NCBI GenBank assembly: GCA_020845695.1
Contig: JADLFG010000065.1
Coordinates: forward strand, 1 to 26,307
Length of the DNA stretch: 26,307 nucleotides
Direction: 5' to 3'
From: Thermoleophilia bacterium
GTDB lineage: Bacteria > Actinomycetota > Thermoleophilia > Gaiellales > Gaiellaceae
The notes below the pieces were generated by a model, which was not told the DNA's origin, ran no database searches, and saw only the letters and a program-made list of their open reading frames with translations. Numbering within the stretch: position 1 is the stretch's first letter; every line of letters begins with the position of its first letter. The translations under genes were made by a program, and so were the position numbers. This document shows positions 7,154 through 12,473 of this stretch, piece after piece.

Positions 7154-7690
7154 GTGGAGGTGACGTCCCTCCGGATGCACGATGACCGGGATCGTCTCGA
7201 TCGCTCCCTGCTCGCCACCGGCGACTACGCGACGCTGCTCGCGACCTACCTGCCGATCGTCCGCGACCGGGTGCGCGCCCGGGTGCGGGGCCCGGCGAGC
7301 GACGACGTCGTCCAGGAGGTCATGCTCCGTCTCTACCGGGAGCTCCACGCGGGCAAGACCTACCCGGTCACGTTCCGGGTCGTGGTGCACAACGTGGCCG
7401 GCTGGCTGATCCGCGCCCACTTCGAGGGGCGCCCGCCGGCGGAGCTGCCGCTCCCGGACGGCGACGAGGGCACCGCCGTCTGGGATGAAGACCCGACGGA
7501 CGGGCCGTACCTCGAGTGGCTGCTCGAGCGGCTTCCGGACGGGGAGCGCGCCGCCTTCGAGCTGCGCGCGATCCAGGGGCTCTCGTCGCGGCAGGCGGCG
7601 GACCTGCTCGGGACGAATCCGAACGCCGTCGACCAGGCGTACTTCCGCGCGAGGCAGCGCCTGCAGAGGATCCTGTCCGGGGATGGCTGA
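7154..7690 (+). CDS. ECF-like sigma-70 family RNA polymerase sigma factor
   Basis: 178 residues with two sigma regions. Region 2 is at about residues 25-92 (DDVVQEVMLRLYRELHAG..VTFRVVVHNVAGWLIR, the core-binding and -10-recognition helices). Region 4 is at about 120-175 (LLERLPDGERAAFELRAIQGLSSRQAADLLG followed by NAVDQAYFRARQRLQRIL, the -35-binding helix-turn-helix). The two are joined by an acidic linker. There is no region 1 or 3, as in ECF sigma factors. It should redirect RNA polymerase to a small regulon. Candidate starts are GTG 7154, GTG 7160 and ATG 7175; I keep 7154, which follows a TAAGAT hexamer. Its 3' end overlaps the next gene by 8 bp, so the pair is translationally coupled. 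The VWA gene diverges from it. Confidence 0.82.
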   Translation: MEVTSLRMHDDRDRLDRSLLATGDYATLLATYLPIVRDRVRARVRGPASDDVVQEVMLRLYRELHAGKTYPVTFRVVVHNVAGWLIRAHFEGRPPAELPLPDGDEGTAVWDEDPTDGPYLEWLLERLPDGERAAFELRAIQGLSSRQAADLLGTNPNAVDQAYFRARQRLQRILSGDG

Positions 7691-8243
7691 GGACGTGCTG
7701 ACCCTGTTCGAGGAGTACGCCGCCAGCTTCCGCGGCGGCGAGGAGCCCGACGTGCGCGCGTACCTCGCCCGCGCGGGCGACGGTGCGGGGCAGCTCGCGC
7801 GGCTGATCGACGGCTTCCTGGCGCGGGCCGAGCCGCCCCCGCCGAGCGAGGAGCGGGTGCTGATGCTGCGGGCCTGGCTCGAGGGCAGGGCGCCGCTGCT
7901 CGAGCTGCGGGTCGAGCGCGGCCTGACGAGGGACACGGTCGTCTCCGAGCTGATCGAGCGGCTCGGCCTCGACCCGGCGAAGCGTGGCAAGCTCGCCGGC
8001 TACCTCCACCGGCTCGAGACCGGCCTGCTCGACCCCCGCCCGGTCGACCGGCGCGTCTTCACCGCCCTCGCGGCCGCGCTGCGCGCCCGCGTCGAGGATC
8101 TGCTCGCCTGGCAGCCGCGCGCGGCCACGGTCCGGAGCGTCCACTACCGCGTTGCTCCCGAGGCCGGCGAGCCCGACCTCCCCCGCCTGTTCGCGCCGCC
8201 GTCCGAGCCGGACGAGATCGACCGCCTCTTCCTGGGCGGCTGA
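7683..8243 (+). CDS. Sigma-factor partner protein with HTH-like C-terminus
   Basis: 186 residues, not a family I can name. ATG 7683 lies inside the sigma gene and overlaps its stop by 8 bp, so co-expression in fixed ratio is likely. The N-terminal third is acidic (MAEDVLTLFEEYAASFRGGEEPDVRAYLARAG), reminiscent of the helices that anti-sigma proteins use to hold sigma. The middle (about residues 70-145) resembles a helix-turn-helix fold, with an LxGYLHRLETGLLDP pattern and a LAAALRARVEDLL helix. No cysteine/histidine zinc site and no membrane helix are seen. From position and shape I infer an anti-sigma or co-regulator of the upstream sigma factor; this is not proven by sequence motif. Confidence 0.75.
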   Translation: MAEDVLTLFEEYAASFRGGEEPDVRAYLARAGDGAGQLARLIDGFLARAEPPPPSEERVLMLRAWLEGRAPLLELRVERGLTRDTVVSELIERLGLDPAKRGKLAGYLHRLETGLLDPRPVDRRVFTALAAALRARVEDLLAWQPRAATVRSVHYRVAPEAGEPDLPRLFAPPSEPDEIDRLFLGG

Positions 8244-8278
8244 CCCGGGGGTCGCGCGGCGCGCGCCCCCCTCCTGGC

Positions 8279-8304
8279 GGGCGACACAAGTGTCGCCCCT
8301 ACAC
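8279..8304. repeat. Palindrome copy, inverted orientation
   Basis: GGGCGACA (8279-8286), loop CAAG, TGTCGCCC (8291-8298), then CTACA. Read on the minus strand it starts TGTAGGGGCGACACTTG, matching the plus-oriented copy at 8363-8387. Confidence 0.75.
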
Positions 8305-8362
8305 GCCCCCGGCGCGGCGGTGGCGGTCGTCGGGCCGCGGCGGGGTGGCGTTCCCCTTCACC

Positions 8363-8387
8363 TGTAGGGGCGAGACTTGTCTCGCCC
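8363..8387. repeat. TGTAGGGGCGAGA palindrome copy
   Basis: Perfect arms GGGCGAGA (8368-8375) and TCTCGCCC (8380-8387) with loop CTTG. The best-preserved copy of this family in the window. Confidence 0.75.
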
Positions 8388-8501
8388 GCGGGTGCGGGGG
8401 ACGGGGAGCTGCGCCCATTCGGGATCGCGGCCACCGGGCGTCTCACCCGGGCGCGGCGGTGGCGGTCGCCGGGCCGCGTCGGGGTGGCGTTCCCCTTCAC
8501 C

Positions 8502-8525
8502 TGTGGGGGCGAGATCTGTCTCGCC
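8502..8525. repeat. TGTGGGGGCGAGA palindrome copy
   Basis: GGGCGAGA (8507-8514), loop TCTG, TCTCGCC (8519-8525). It lies within the second unit of the direct repeat. Confidence 0.7.
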
Positions 8526-8690
8526 TGCCGGCGCGGGGGATCTGGACGTCCCGTCCGTGTTCCCGTCCGGATCGGGGGCTATGCCCGGCGTCGAGCCGCT
8601 CGAGGCACACAACCCCATGGCAATCAAGGGAATCAGGGTCGGGCCGGTTCCCGAGGAGGGCGGGTTCGGGCTCGACGCCCACGGCCTGCG

Positions 8691-9266
8691 GTGGCTCTGA
8701 GCCGGCTCGGTCCTCGCTTCGAGGAGGCGCTCACGTTCGCCGCGCGGGTCCACCGTGGCCAGTTACGCAAGGTAACCACGGTGCCCTACGCGGCGCACCT
8801 GCTCGCGGTCGCGGCGCTCGTCCTCGAGGACGGCGGCAGCGAGGAGAAGACGATCGCGGCGCTCCTCGACGACGCCCCCGAGGACCAGGGCGGCCTCGGG
8901 CGGCTCGCCGACATCGAGGCGCGCTTCGGCGCGCCTGTGGCGGAGATCGTCGCGGGCTGCTCGGACACGTTCGAGACCCCGAAGCCGGAGTGGGAGCGAA
9001 GGAAACGGCAGTACCTGGGGAGGCTCGAGACGGAGCCGGAAGCGGTGCTGCGCGTCTCGCTCGCCGACAAGCTGCACAACGCGCGGGCGATCCTTCGCGA
9101 TTACGAAGCCGACGGCGACGCGGTCTTCGAGAAGTTCAACGCCTCCAAGGACAAGCGGCTCTGGTTCTACGGAGAGATGGCTGAGATCTTCGCCGAACGG
9201 CTCCCGGGGTGGATGGCGCAGGAGCTTGCAGCGGTCGTCGGGAAGCTCGAGGGGTCTGCCCCCTGA
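8691..9266 (+). CDS. HD-domain protein, RelA/SpoT hydrolase-like
   Basis: 191 residues forming a stand-alone HD-type domain like the hydrolase half of RelA/SpoT proteins (small alarmone hydrolase-like). Visible features are FAARVHRGQLRK, PYAAHLLAVAALV (metal-ligand-type His36), TIAALLDDAPEDQGG, ARFGAPVAEIVAGCSD and SLADKLHNARAIL (Asp126 of the DKLHN motif). The family's central HD pair normally reads LLHDxxED; here it is LLDDAPED, so the metal-binding His appears replaced by Asp60. The fold is recognisable, but activity on (p)ppGpp or another nucleotide is uncertain. The GTG 8691 start is chosen because homology-like sequence begins there; upstream sequence is repeat-derived. No good ribosome site is visible. 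The last codons merge into a GGGGTCTGCCCC repeat-like string. Confidence 0.78.
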   Translation: MALSRLGPRFEEALTFAARVHRGQLRKVTTVPYAAHLLAVAALVLEDGGSEEKTIAALLDDAPEDQGGLGRLADIEARFGAPVAEIVAGCSDTFETPKPEWERRKRQYLGRLETEPEAVLRVSLADKLHNARAILRDYEADGDAVFEKFNASKDKRLWFYGEMAEIFAERLPGWMAQELAAVVGKLEGSAP

Positions 9267-9301
9267 CCCGAGCTGCGCGGTCGAGTTGCCCGGGCGCGCG
9301 A

Positions 9302-9350
9302 CCCGCCCGTGTCGCCGGGCCTCCCGGATCGACCGTCTCCGCACGGGCGG
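9302..9350. repeat. Inverted repeat downstream of the HD gene
   Basis: CCGCCCGTG (9303-9311) and CACGGGCGG (9342-9350) are exact 9-base complements 30 bp apart. It could form a hairpin after the HD gene, but no U-run follows. Confidence 0.35.
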
Positions 9351-9424
9351 CTGACCCCGATCCGCGCGTGGCGTGCTCCCACCTTTCGCTCCTCGCTTTC
9401 CCGCCGCTTCGGCGCTGCCCCCCG

Positions 9425-9453
9425 TTGTGGTTCGCGCCCCGATCGATGACAAT
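9425..9453 (+). promoter_or_regulatory. immA promoter: TTGTGG - 17 bp - GACAAT
   Basis: TTGTGG (9425-9430) and the extended -10 TGACAAT (hexamer 9448-9453) are 17 bp apart; ATG follows after 6 nt at 9460. The -10 plus first codons recur at 12173-12202 in a degenerate copy, which supports both the promoter and this start. Confidence 0.6.
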
Positions 9454-9459
9454 TGGGCC

Positions 9460-10002
9460 ATGCCCGGTCCGGTCACGGATGCGCGCGCCGGCGCGCTTCT
9501 TGCCCGCTACCGCGATGCTTTCGGCGGGGCGGAGCTCCCGGTCCCGGTCGAGTCGATCGCGGAGGACCTGCTCGGGTTGCTGGTCGAGGAGTCGGAGGGG
9601 CTCCCGTGCTCGGGCGTGCTTGTGCCGGCCGAGCGGCGGATCTGGCTGAACGCGGCCGAGGCGCGTCAGAGCCCGGGGCGGCGTCGCTTCACGATCGCCC
9701 ACGAGCTCGGCCACTGGGTCTGTCAGGTGCAGGAGGGCCGCTCCCGGCCGGTCTATTGCCGCGCGGCCGACCTCCGGCCGGACGCGGCGGCCGGGCCTGC
9801 TGCTCCGCCCCCGCCGAATCCGCCCGAGGAGCGCGAGGCGAACGTCTTCGCGGCCGAGCTGCTGATGCCCGAGGAGGCGGTAAGGAATGCGTTCCCGCGT
9901 GCCGATTCGATTGAGGCGATGGCGGCGGAGTTCGACGTGTCCCGGGAGGCCATGCACTGGCGGCTCTTCAACTTCGGCCTGGTCGAGGAGCGGCCGGGGT
10001 GA
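9460..10002 (+). CDS. ImmA/IrrE family metallo-endopeptidase
   Basis: 180 residues. The zinc-protease motif is HELGH at residues 81-85 within FTIAHELGHWVCQ, followed by the family signature EREANVFAAELLMPEE, whose Glu is the expected third zinc ligand. The C-terminus (AEFDVSREAMHWRLFNFGLVE) is the usual helix-turn-helix-like tail. Proteins of this family cleave a repressor or regulator, commonly one encoded next door, and are frequent in mobile elements and toxin-antitoxin-like pairs. No Xre-type repressor is adjacent here. The start is ATG 9460, supported by a leaderless promoter repeated elsewhere. The last 139 bp are duplicated at 10681-10819, and a degenerate copy of the gene lies at 12188-12469. 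Confidence 0.88.
   Translation: MPGPVTDARAGALLARYRDAFGGAELPVPVESIAEDLLGLLVEESEGLPCSGVLVPAERRIWLNAAEARQSPGRRRFTIAHELGHWVCQVQEGRSRPVYCRAADLRPDAAAGPAAPPPPNPPEEREANVFAAELLMPEEAVRNAFPRADSIEAMAAEFDVSREAMHWRLFNFGLVEERPG
9864..10002 (+). repeat. Direct repeat, copy A (immA 3' end)
   Basis: The last 139 bp of immA, through its stop codon, recur at 10681-10819 at an offset of 817 bp without any length change. The final ~90 bp (from about 9913) look identical; the first ~45 bp differ at several positions. Confidence 0.9.
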
Positions 10003-10036
10003 GCTACGGGTCTCAGGTGCAGGATGTCTCGTGACG

Positions 10037-10315
10037 ATGGAAGAGAGACTTCCCAGTTCCGTCCGGTGGAGCTACGACCCTCTTTGGGTCCGAAGGAGGC
10101 AGACGCTGAGCGCAACCGAGGTGAAGATCAAGAAGATCACGAGGGCCGACCTCGGGCAGCGCCTGCGGGAGTGCGAGCTCGCACACGCAGAAGCGACCGG
10201 CGAAGAGCTCTCCTCGCCTGCCTTCTTCGAGCGCTTCAAGCGGGGCGAGTTCGACACCATGCTCGGGATGCGCTGGGCCGGGTACATCCGGGCGCTCGAG
10301 CGGGCGCAGGACTAG
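10037..10315 (+). CDS. Small protein upstream of TumE-like toxin, possible antitoxin
   Basis: Up to 92 residues from ATG 10037. The conserved-looking part is the C-terminal 65 residues (KIKKITRADLGQRL.., ELSSPAFFERFKRGEFD, MRWAGYIRALER), a short helical pattern I associate with small partner proteins in toxin-antitoxin loci. Alternative starts are GTG 10121, or CTG 10106, which has a strong AAGGAGG (10093-10099) at good spacing. The N-terminal 28 residues may therefore be non-coding. It ends 37 bp before the TumE-like gene. The antitoxin role is inferred from order and size; no helix-turn-helix is obvious. Confidence 0.6.
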   Translation: MEERLPSSVRWSYDPLWVRRRQTLSATEVKIKKITRADLGQRLRECELAHAEATGEELSSPAFFERFKRGEFDTMLGMRWAGYIRALERAQD

Positions 10316-10352
10316 TCTCGGCGCGTTCCTTTCGTCGCTCGCCCGGCCTAGA

Positions 10353-10682
10353 GTGGTCGTGGCGGGCGGGCCCCTTCAGATCGAAGCGTCGCTTGGGTTC
10401 GGCCGCAGCTGGGAGGGCGTCCTCGAGGTCTGGGAACTGCTCGAAGAGCACGCGGACGGCGCGGTGCACCGGGTTCAGTACTCGTACCAGCTGATGGTCA
10501 GGGATCGGTTCCTCTTCCGCTACGACCGTGACCCGGACAACCACCCCGAGATGCCGGAGCACAAGCACCTGCCGCCCGACCGGAGGGTCGCCTCCGGCCC
10601 CGTCACCTTCCGCGAGGTGCTCGGCGAGGCGTACGCCCTGATCGCGGAGATCGAGAGCGAAGGCTCGGAGACGACCTCGTGA
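10353..10682 (+). CDS. TumE-like toxin (DUF6516 family)
   Basis: 109 residues resembling the TumE/DUF6516 toxin family: an N-terminal hydrophobic strand, a central VQYSYQLMVRDRFLFRYDRDPDNHP segment, and an HKHLPPDRRV motif (FRYD..HP..H.H pattern), followed by a helical C-terminus. TumE proteins are toxins of small TA modules; the biochemical target is not evident from sequence. The GTG 10353 start is provisional; GTG 10359 is in frame and equally possible, and TAGAGT at 10349-10354 may be a -10. The preceding small gene is the likely antitoxin. The module sits exactly between two copies of the immA 3' end. Confidence 0.68.
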   Translation: MVVAGGPLQIEASLGFGRSWEGVLEVWELLEEHADGAVHRVQYSYQLMVRDRFLFRYDRDPDNHPEMPEHKHLPPDRRVASGPVTFREVLGEAYALIAEIESEGSETTS

Positions 10683-10819
10683 CGCCCGAGCCGGCCGTAA
10701 GAGACGCGTTCCCCAAGGCCGATTCCGTAGAGGCGATGGCGGCGGAGTTCGACGTGTCCCGGGAGGCCATGCACTGGCGGCTCTTCAACTTCGGCCTGGT
10801 CGAGGAGCGGCCGGGGTGA
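10681..10819 (+). pseudogene. immA 3'-end fragment (direct repeat, copy B)
   Basis: The translation in frame reads TPEPAVRDAFPKADSVEAMAAEF and continues to ..FGLVEERPG, the C-terminal 45 residues of the ImmA protein at 9460-10002 with a few substitutions near its left end. There is no start, no HELGH and no promoter, so it is a remnant. It overlaps the TumE-like stop by 2 bp, which marks one edge of the duplicated segment. Confidence 0.85.
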
Positions 10820-10851
10820 GCGCGGGTGAGCTGTGGCGCCGGCGGGCGGGC

Positions 10852-11085
10852 TCAGGCCGAGGCGCCCCGGCGCAGGCCGAGATTCCGGGCGAGCTGGTGC
10901 GCGAGCGCCGTGGGCCAGCGCCGCCAGAAGGGCGGTCGCCACTCGGGCCGCCCGAGCAACCGGCGGATCGCCCGGTCCTCGACATCCCCGCGCGGGTACG
11001 GCATGCCCTCGACCGGCCACAGCTTGTACGGGCTGAACTCGGGGTCGATGCCCTCGGGGAGCCTCTGGGAGTCAGTTGCCGTCAC
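10852..11085 (-). CDS. Hypothetical small protein
   Basis: 77 residues from GTG 11085, not recognised. The sequence is reasonably protein-like (DPEFSPYKLWPVEGMPYPRGD, DRAIRRLLGRPEWRPPFWRRWP), rich in Trp, Pro and Arg, with no membrane segment or signal. The other frames over this stretch are low-complexity, which is modest support for this one. GGAGA just upstream is too close to be a good ribosome site. It lies convergent to the immA fragment and downstream of the broken membrane-protein gene on the same strand. Confidence 0.45.
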   Translation of the reverse strand: MTATDSQRLPEGIDPEFSPYKLWPVEGMPYPRGDVEDRAIRRLLGRPEWRPPFWRRWPTALAHQLARNLGLRRGASA

Positions 11086-11103
11086 GTCTCCGGCTTCGCG
11101 CGA

Positions 11104-11425
11104 TCACGGCCGGTGTCCGAGAGCGAGTGTAGCCGCCTCGGCGACGATGAGGGCGAGCCCGGCGACGAGCAGGAGCAGGGCGAGCTGCACGGCCCCGGCT
11201 CTGCTCGCATTCGCCTCACGCTCTCGCGCGACCGATCTGCGACCAGGTGGGGAGCAGGCGCACGTACTCGCTTCCGAGCGTGACGAGCTCCCGCGACAGG
11301 AGAGCCATCACGGCGAGGGCCACCGAGAGCGCGAGCGCCCCCGGTCCGGCGCAGTAGACCGCGGTCGCCCAGGTGTCGCCGATCCGCTCCACGAACTGCG
11401 CCCCGAGCGTGGCGGTGACGAGCAA
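11104..11425 (-). pseudogene. Frameshifted small membrane protein
   Basis: Two adjacent minus-strand frames join into one membrane-protein-like product. The first (from TTG 11425) has a hydrophobic segment (GALALSVALAVMALL) then VRLLPTWSQIG and stops at 11216. The next frame continues with AREREANASRAGAVQLALLLLVAGLALIV and ends at 11104. The switch lies near 11228-11236 and looks like one extra base. Open sequence continues upstream of TTG 11425 to about hicA, so the N-terminus may also be lost. The layout (helix, amphipathic linker with RERE.N, helix) loosely recalls two-helix membrane effectors, but that similarity is too weak to name a family. Confidence 0.5.
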
Positions 11426-11473
11426 GGCGTACGGCTTTGCCCCCCGGCGAGCCGCTTCGCCGGCTGCTCGGGC

Positions 11474-11668
11474 TCAGCGAGGCGGGTCGGGGATCCCGAG
11501 CTGGCGGCAGATCGCCCGCGCGGTTCCGAGCGGGATCTCTCGGTGGCGCGGTACCGTGACGGGTCGCTCCGCATTCGGGCTACGCCAGACGTCGTGTCGC
11601 GCTCCGTGGCGCACGCGCTCGCACCCATGGTCGATCAGGTGTCGCTCCAGCTCGCGAAGCGCCGTCAT
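11474..11668 (-). CDS. hicA: HicA-like mRNA interferase toxin
   Basis: 64 residues from ATG 11668 (GTG 11683 would add five). The HicA/YcfA dsRNA-binding-like fold is visible: RELERHLIDHGCERVRHGARHDVWRSP, with the family's catalytic-type His at residue 25, then RPVTVPRHREIPLGTARAICRQLGI, the typical VPxHxEIxxGTxxxIxxQ(L/A)G ending. HicA toxins cleave mRNA, and HicB neutralises them. A TGATACT extended -10 ends 7 nt before ATG 11668, so it appears leaderless. Unusually, its partner hicB is on the opposite strand 50 bp away, not in the same operon. Confidence 0.8.
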   Translation of the reverse strand: MTALRELERHLIDHGCERVRHGARHDVWRSPNAERPVTVPRHREIPLGTARAICRQLGIPDPPR

Positions 11669-11675
11669 GAACCGG

Positions 11676-11681
11676 AGTATC
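11676..11681 (-). promoter_or_regulatory. Extended -10 (TGATACT) for hicA
   Basis: The minus-strand hexamer GATACT preceded by T is followed by 7 nt and ATG 11668. No -35 is visible. It sits back to back with the hicB -10 (11706-11711), so the two promoters share a 50-bp control region. Confidence 0.5.
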
Positions 11682-11705
11682 ACGCGGGCCGCCAGACCAG
11701 CGCGG

Positions 11706-11711
11706 TACCCT
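11706..11711 (+). promoter_or_regulatory. -10 element TACCCT for hicB
   Basis: TACCCT followed by 7 nt and GTG 11719, the same geometry as the other apparent leaderless genes here. No consensus -35 is visible. Confidence 0.45.
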
Positions 11712-11718
11712 GTGTGAT

Positions 11719-11937
11719 GTGGAGCTGCACGTTGTCTTCGAGCCCGACGAAGAGGGTTGGGTGCGAGCGACCATCGAAGAGCTGCCCGGCGTGATTACGT
11801 GCGCCCCCACGCTCGATGAGGCACGGGAACTCGTCCGGGACGCGCTCGACGAGTGGCTGCGAGCTCTGACTTCGGCAGAGCGCGCCACGATCGGGGCCGA
11901 AGCGACGCGCGAAACGCTCACGCTCAGCGTCGCCTGA
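11719..11937 (+). CDS. hicB: HicB-like antitoxin
   Basis: 72 residues. The HicB partial RNase-H-like fold is clear: MELHVVFEPDEEGWVRATIEELPGVITCAPTLDEARELVRDALDEWL, i.e. the first strand, the GW(V)A turn, the E-LPGVIT strand and the long helix. There is no C-terminal DNA-binding domain, so this is a short antitoxin that would bind HicA directly. The GTG 11719 start follows a TACCCT hexamer by 7 nt. It diverges from hicA across 50 bp, whereas hicA and hicB normally lie in tandem. Downstream is non-coding debris. Confidence 0.82.
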   Translation: MELHVVFEPDEEGWVRATIEELPGVITCAPTLDEARELVRDALDEWLRALTSAERATIGAEATRETLTLSVA

Positions 11938-12151
11938 GCCTGCATCCTCCGATCTGCGCGGACATCCGCGAGGAGTCACACATCTGGCCTGGACACGACC
12001 CGATGCAGACCGGTGCCGGCGAGGCGATCACCATGGACGGCGCGCCCGCAGCCGGCTCGACCTGGACCGCTTGGGCACCGCGCGGAACTGCGCTGTCGCC
12101 CAGATCAGGGCTCGGACCAGGCTCTGTACGGCCCAACCGAGCCGATTCGGC
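11938..12151. other. Spacer after hicB
   Basis: I see no gene, RNA or strong repeat in this stretch. The reading frames crossing it are low-complexity. It leads into the promoter of the degenerate immA copy. Confidence 0.4.
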
Positions 12152-12180
12152 TTGAACATCGCCGCTCGAGACATGACAAT
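12152..12180 (+). promoter_or_regulatory. Duplicate immA-type promoter: TTGAAC - 17 bp - GACAAT
   Basis: TTGAAC (12152-12157) and TGACAAT (hexamer 12175-12180) are 17 bp apart, with ATG at 12188 after 7 nt. The segment ATGACAAT..GGCCATGCC.GGTCCGGTCA matches the immA promoter/start at 9446-9475 with one extra base in the spacer. The promoter looks better preserved than the gene it drives. Confidence 0.6.
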
Positions 12181-12187
12181 CGTGGCC

Positions 12188-12469
12188 ATGCCTGGTCCGG
12201 TCAGCGGCCCGGGCGCCGCCGCACCAGCCCGCCTGCGGGTGCGCGGCCGTGCCCGCACGTCGAACGCGCCCGCCACGGGGCGGGCGGCACCTGATGGTGC
12301 AGGGGCCGGGCTTGCCCCGCCCTCCTGGCACCGGAGGCCATCCGCCGTAAGAAGCAGGCCCATGGCTCCCGACTCCACCGATGAGATGCCGTCCCGTTCC
12401 GACGTGCCCCGATCGGCCGGCTGCCGCTGGGCCCACACCGCCAGCCTCGAAGAGGAGCGGCCGGCGTGA
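12188..12469 (+). pseudogene. Degenerate ImmA/IrrE copy lacking the catalytic core
   Basis: An open frame of 93 codons begins MPGPV like the intact ImmA. Near its end are alignable remnants of the ImmA tail (AP-DS-DEM-S-SDV-RSA, then LEEERPA-stop, against RADSIEAMAAEFDVSREA..LVEERPG). The HELGH centre and most of the middle are absent, replaced by GC-rich sequence that includes a CTTG palindrome at 12297-12323. It keeps a good promoter. I read it as an old copy decayed by deletion and repeat insertion. That it makes a short peptide cannot be excluded. Confidence 0.6.
12297..12323. repeat. CTTG palindrome inside the degenerate immA copy
   Basis: TGCAGGGGCCGGG, CTTG, CCCCGCCC: the arms GGGCCGGG and CCCCGCCC pair with one mismatch. 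It has the same lead and loop as the copies at 3283, 8279, 8363 and 8502. Confidence 0.55.
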
Positions 12470-12473
12470 GGAA

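Larger units (their letters stand above)
8311..8544 (+). repeat. Direct repeat, two ~95-bp units at 139-bp spacing
   Basis: Unit 1 (8311-8405) and unit 2 (8450-8544) share GGCGGTGGCGGTCG, GGGTGGCGTTCCCCTTCACC and the palindrome TGTRGGGGCGAGA..TCTCGCC in the same order, with scattered substitutions and no visible internal gaps for most of their length. They are separated by 44 bp of unrelated sequence. Confidence 0.75.
8244..8690. other. Repeat-bearing intergenic region
   Basis: 447 bp with no gene I trust. It carries three copies of the TGTRGGGGC..CTTG palindrome (8279-8304, 8363-8387, 8502-8525), and a direct duplication of about 95 bp (8311-8405 and 8450-8544) that includes two of them. 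A 39-codon frame at 8581-8700 runs into the next gene's start in another frame and is left unannotated. Confidence 0.6.

Noticed and set aside
5420..7990. 856-codon minus-strand frame spanning the VWA and sigma genes
   Set aside because: Crosses two divergent genes and is mostly RRR/PPP-type low-complexity sequence; only overlaps real genes by accident of GC content.
8244..8690. CRISPR array
   Set aside because: Repeats are only two diverged units at 139-bp spacing plus palindromes; there is no regular repeat-spacer pattern and no cas gene anywhere in the window.
8581..8700. 39-codon frame MPGVEPLEAHNPM.. ending over the HD gene start
   Set aside because: Looks mildly protein-like and could be a leader peptide, but has no ribosome site or promoter and lies in repeat-derived sequence; not enough to annotate.
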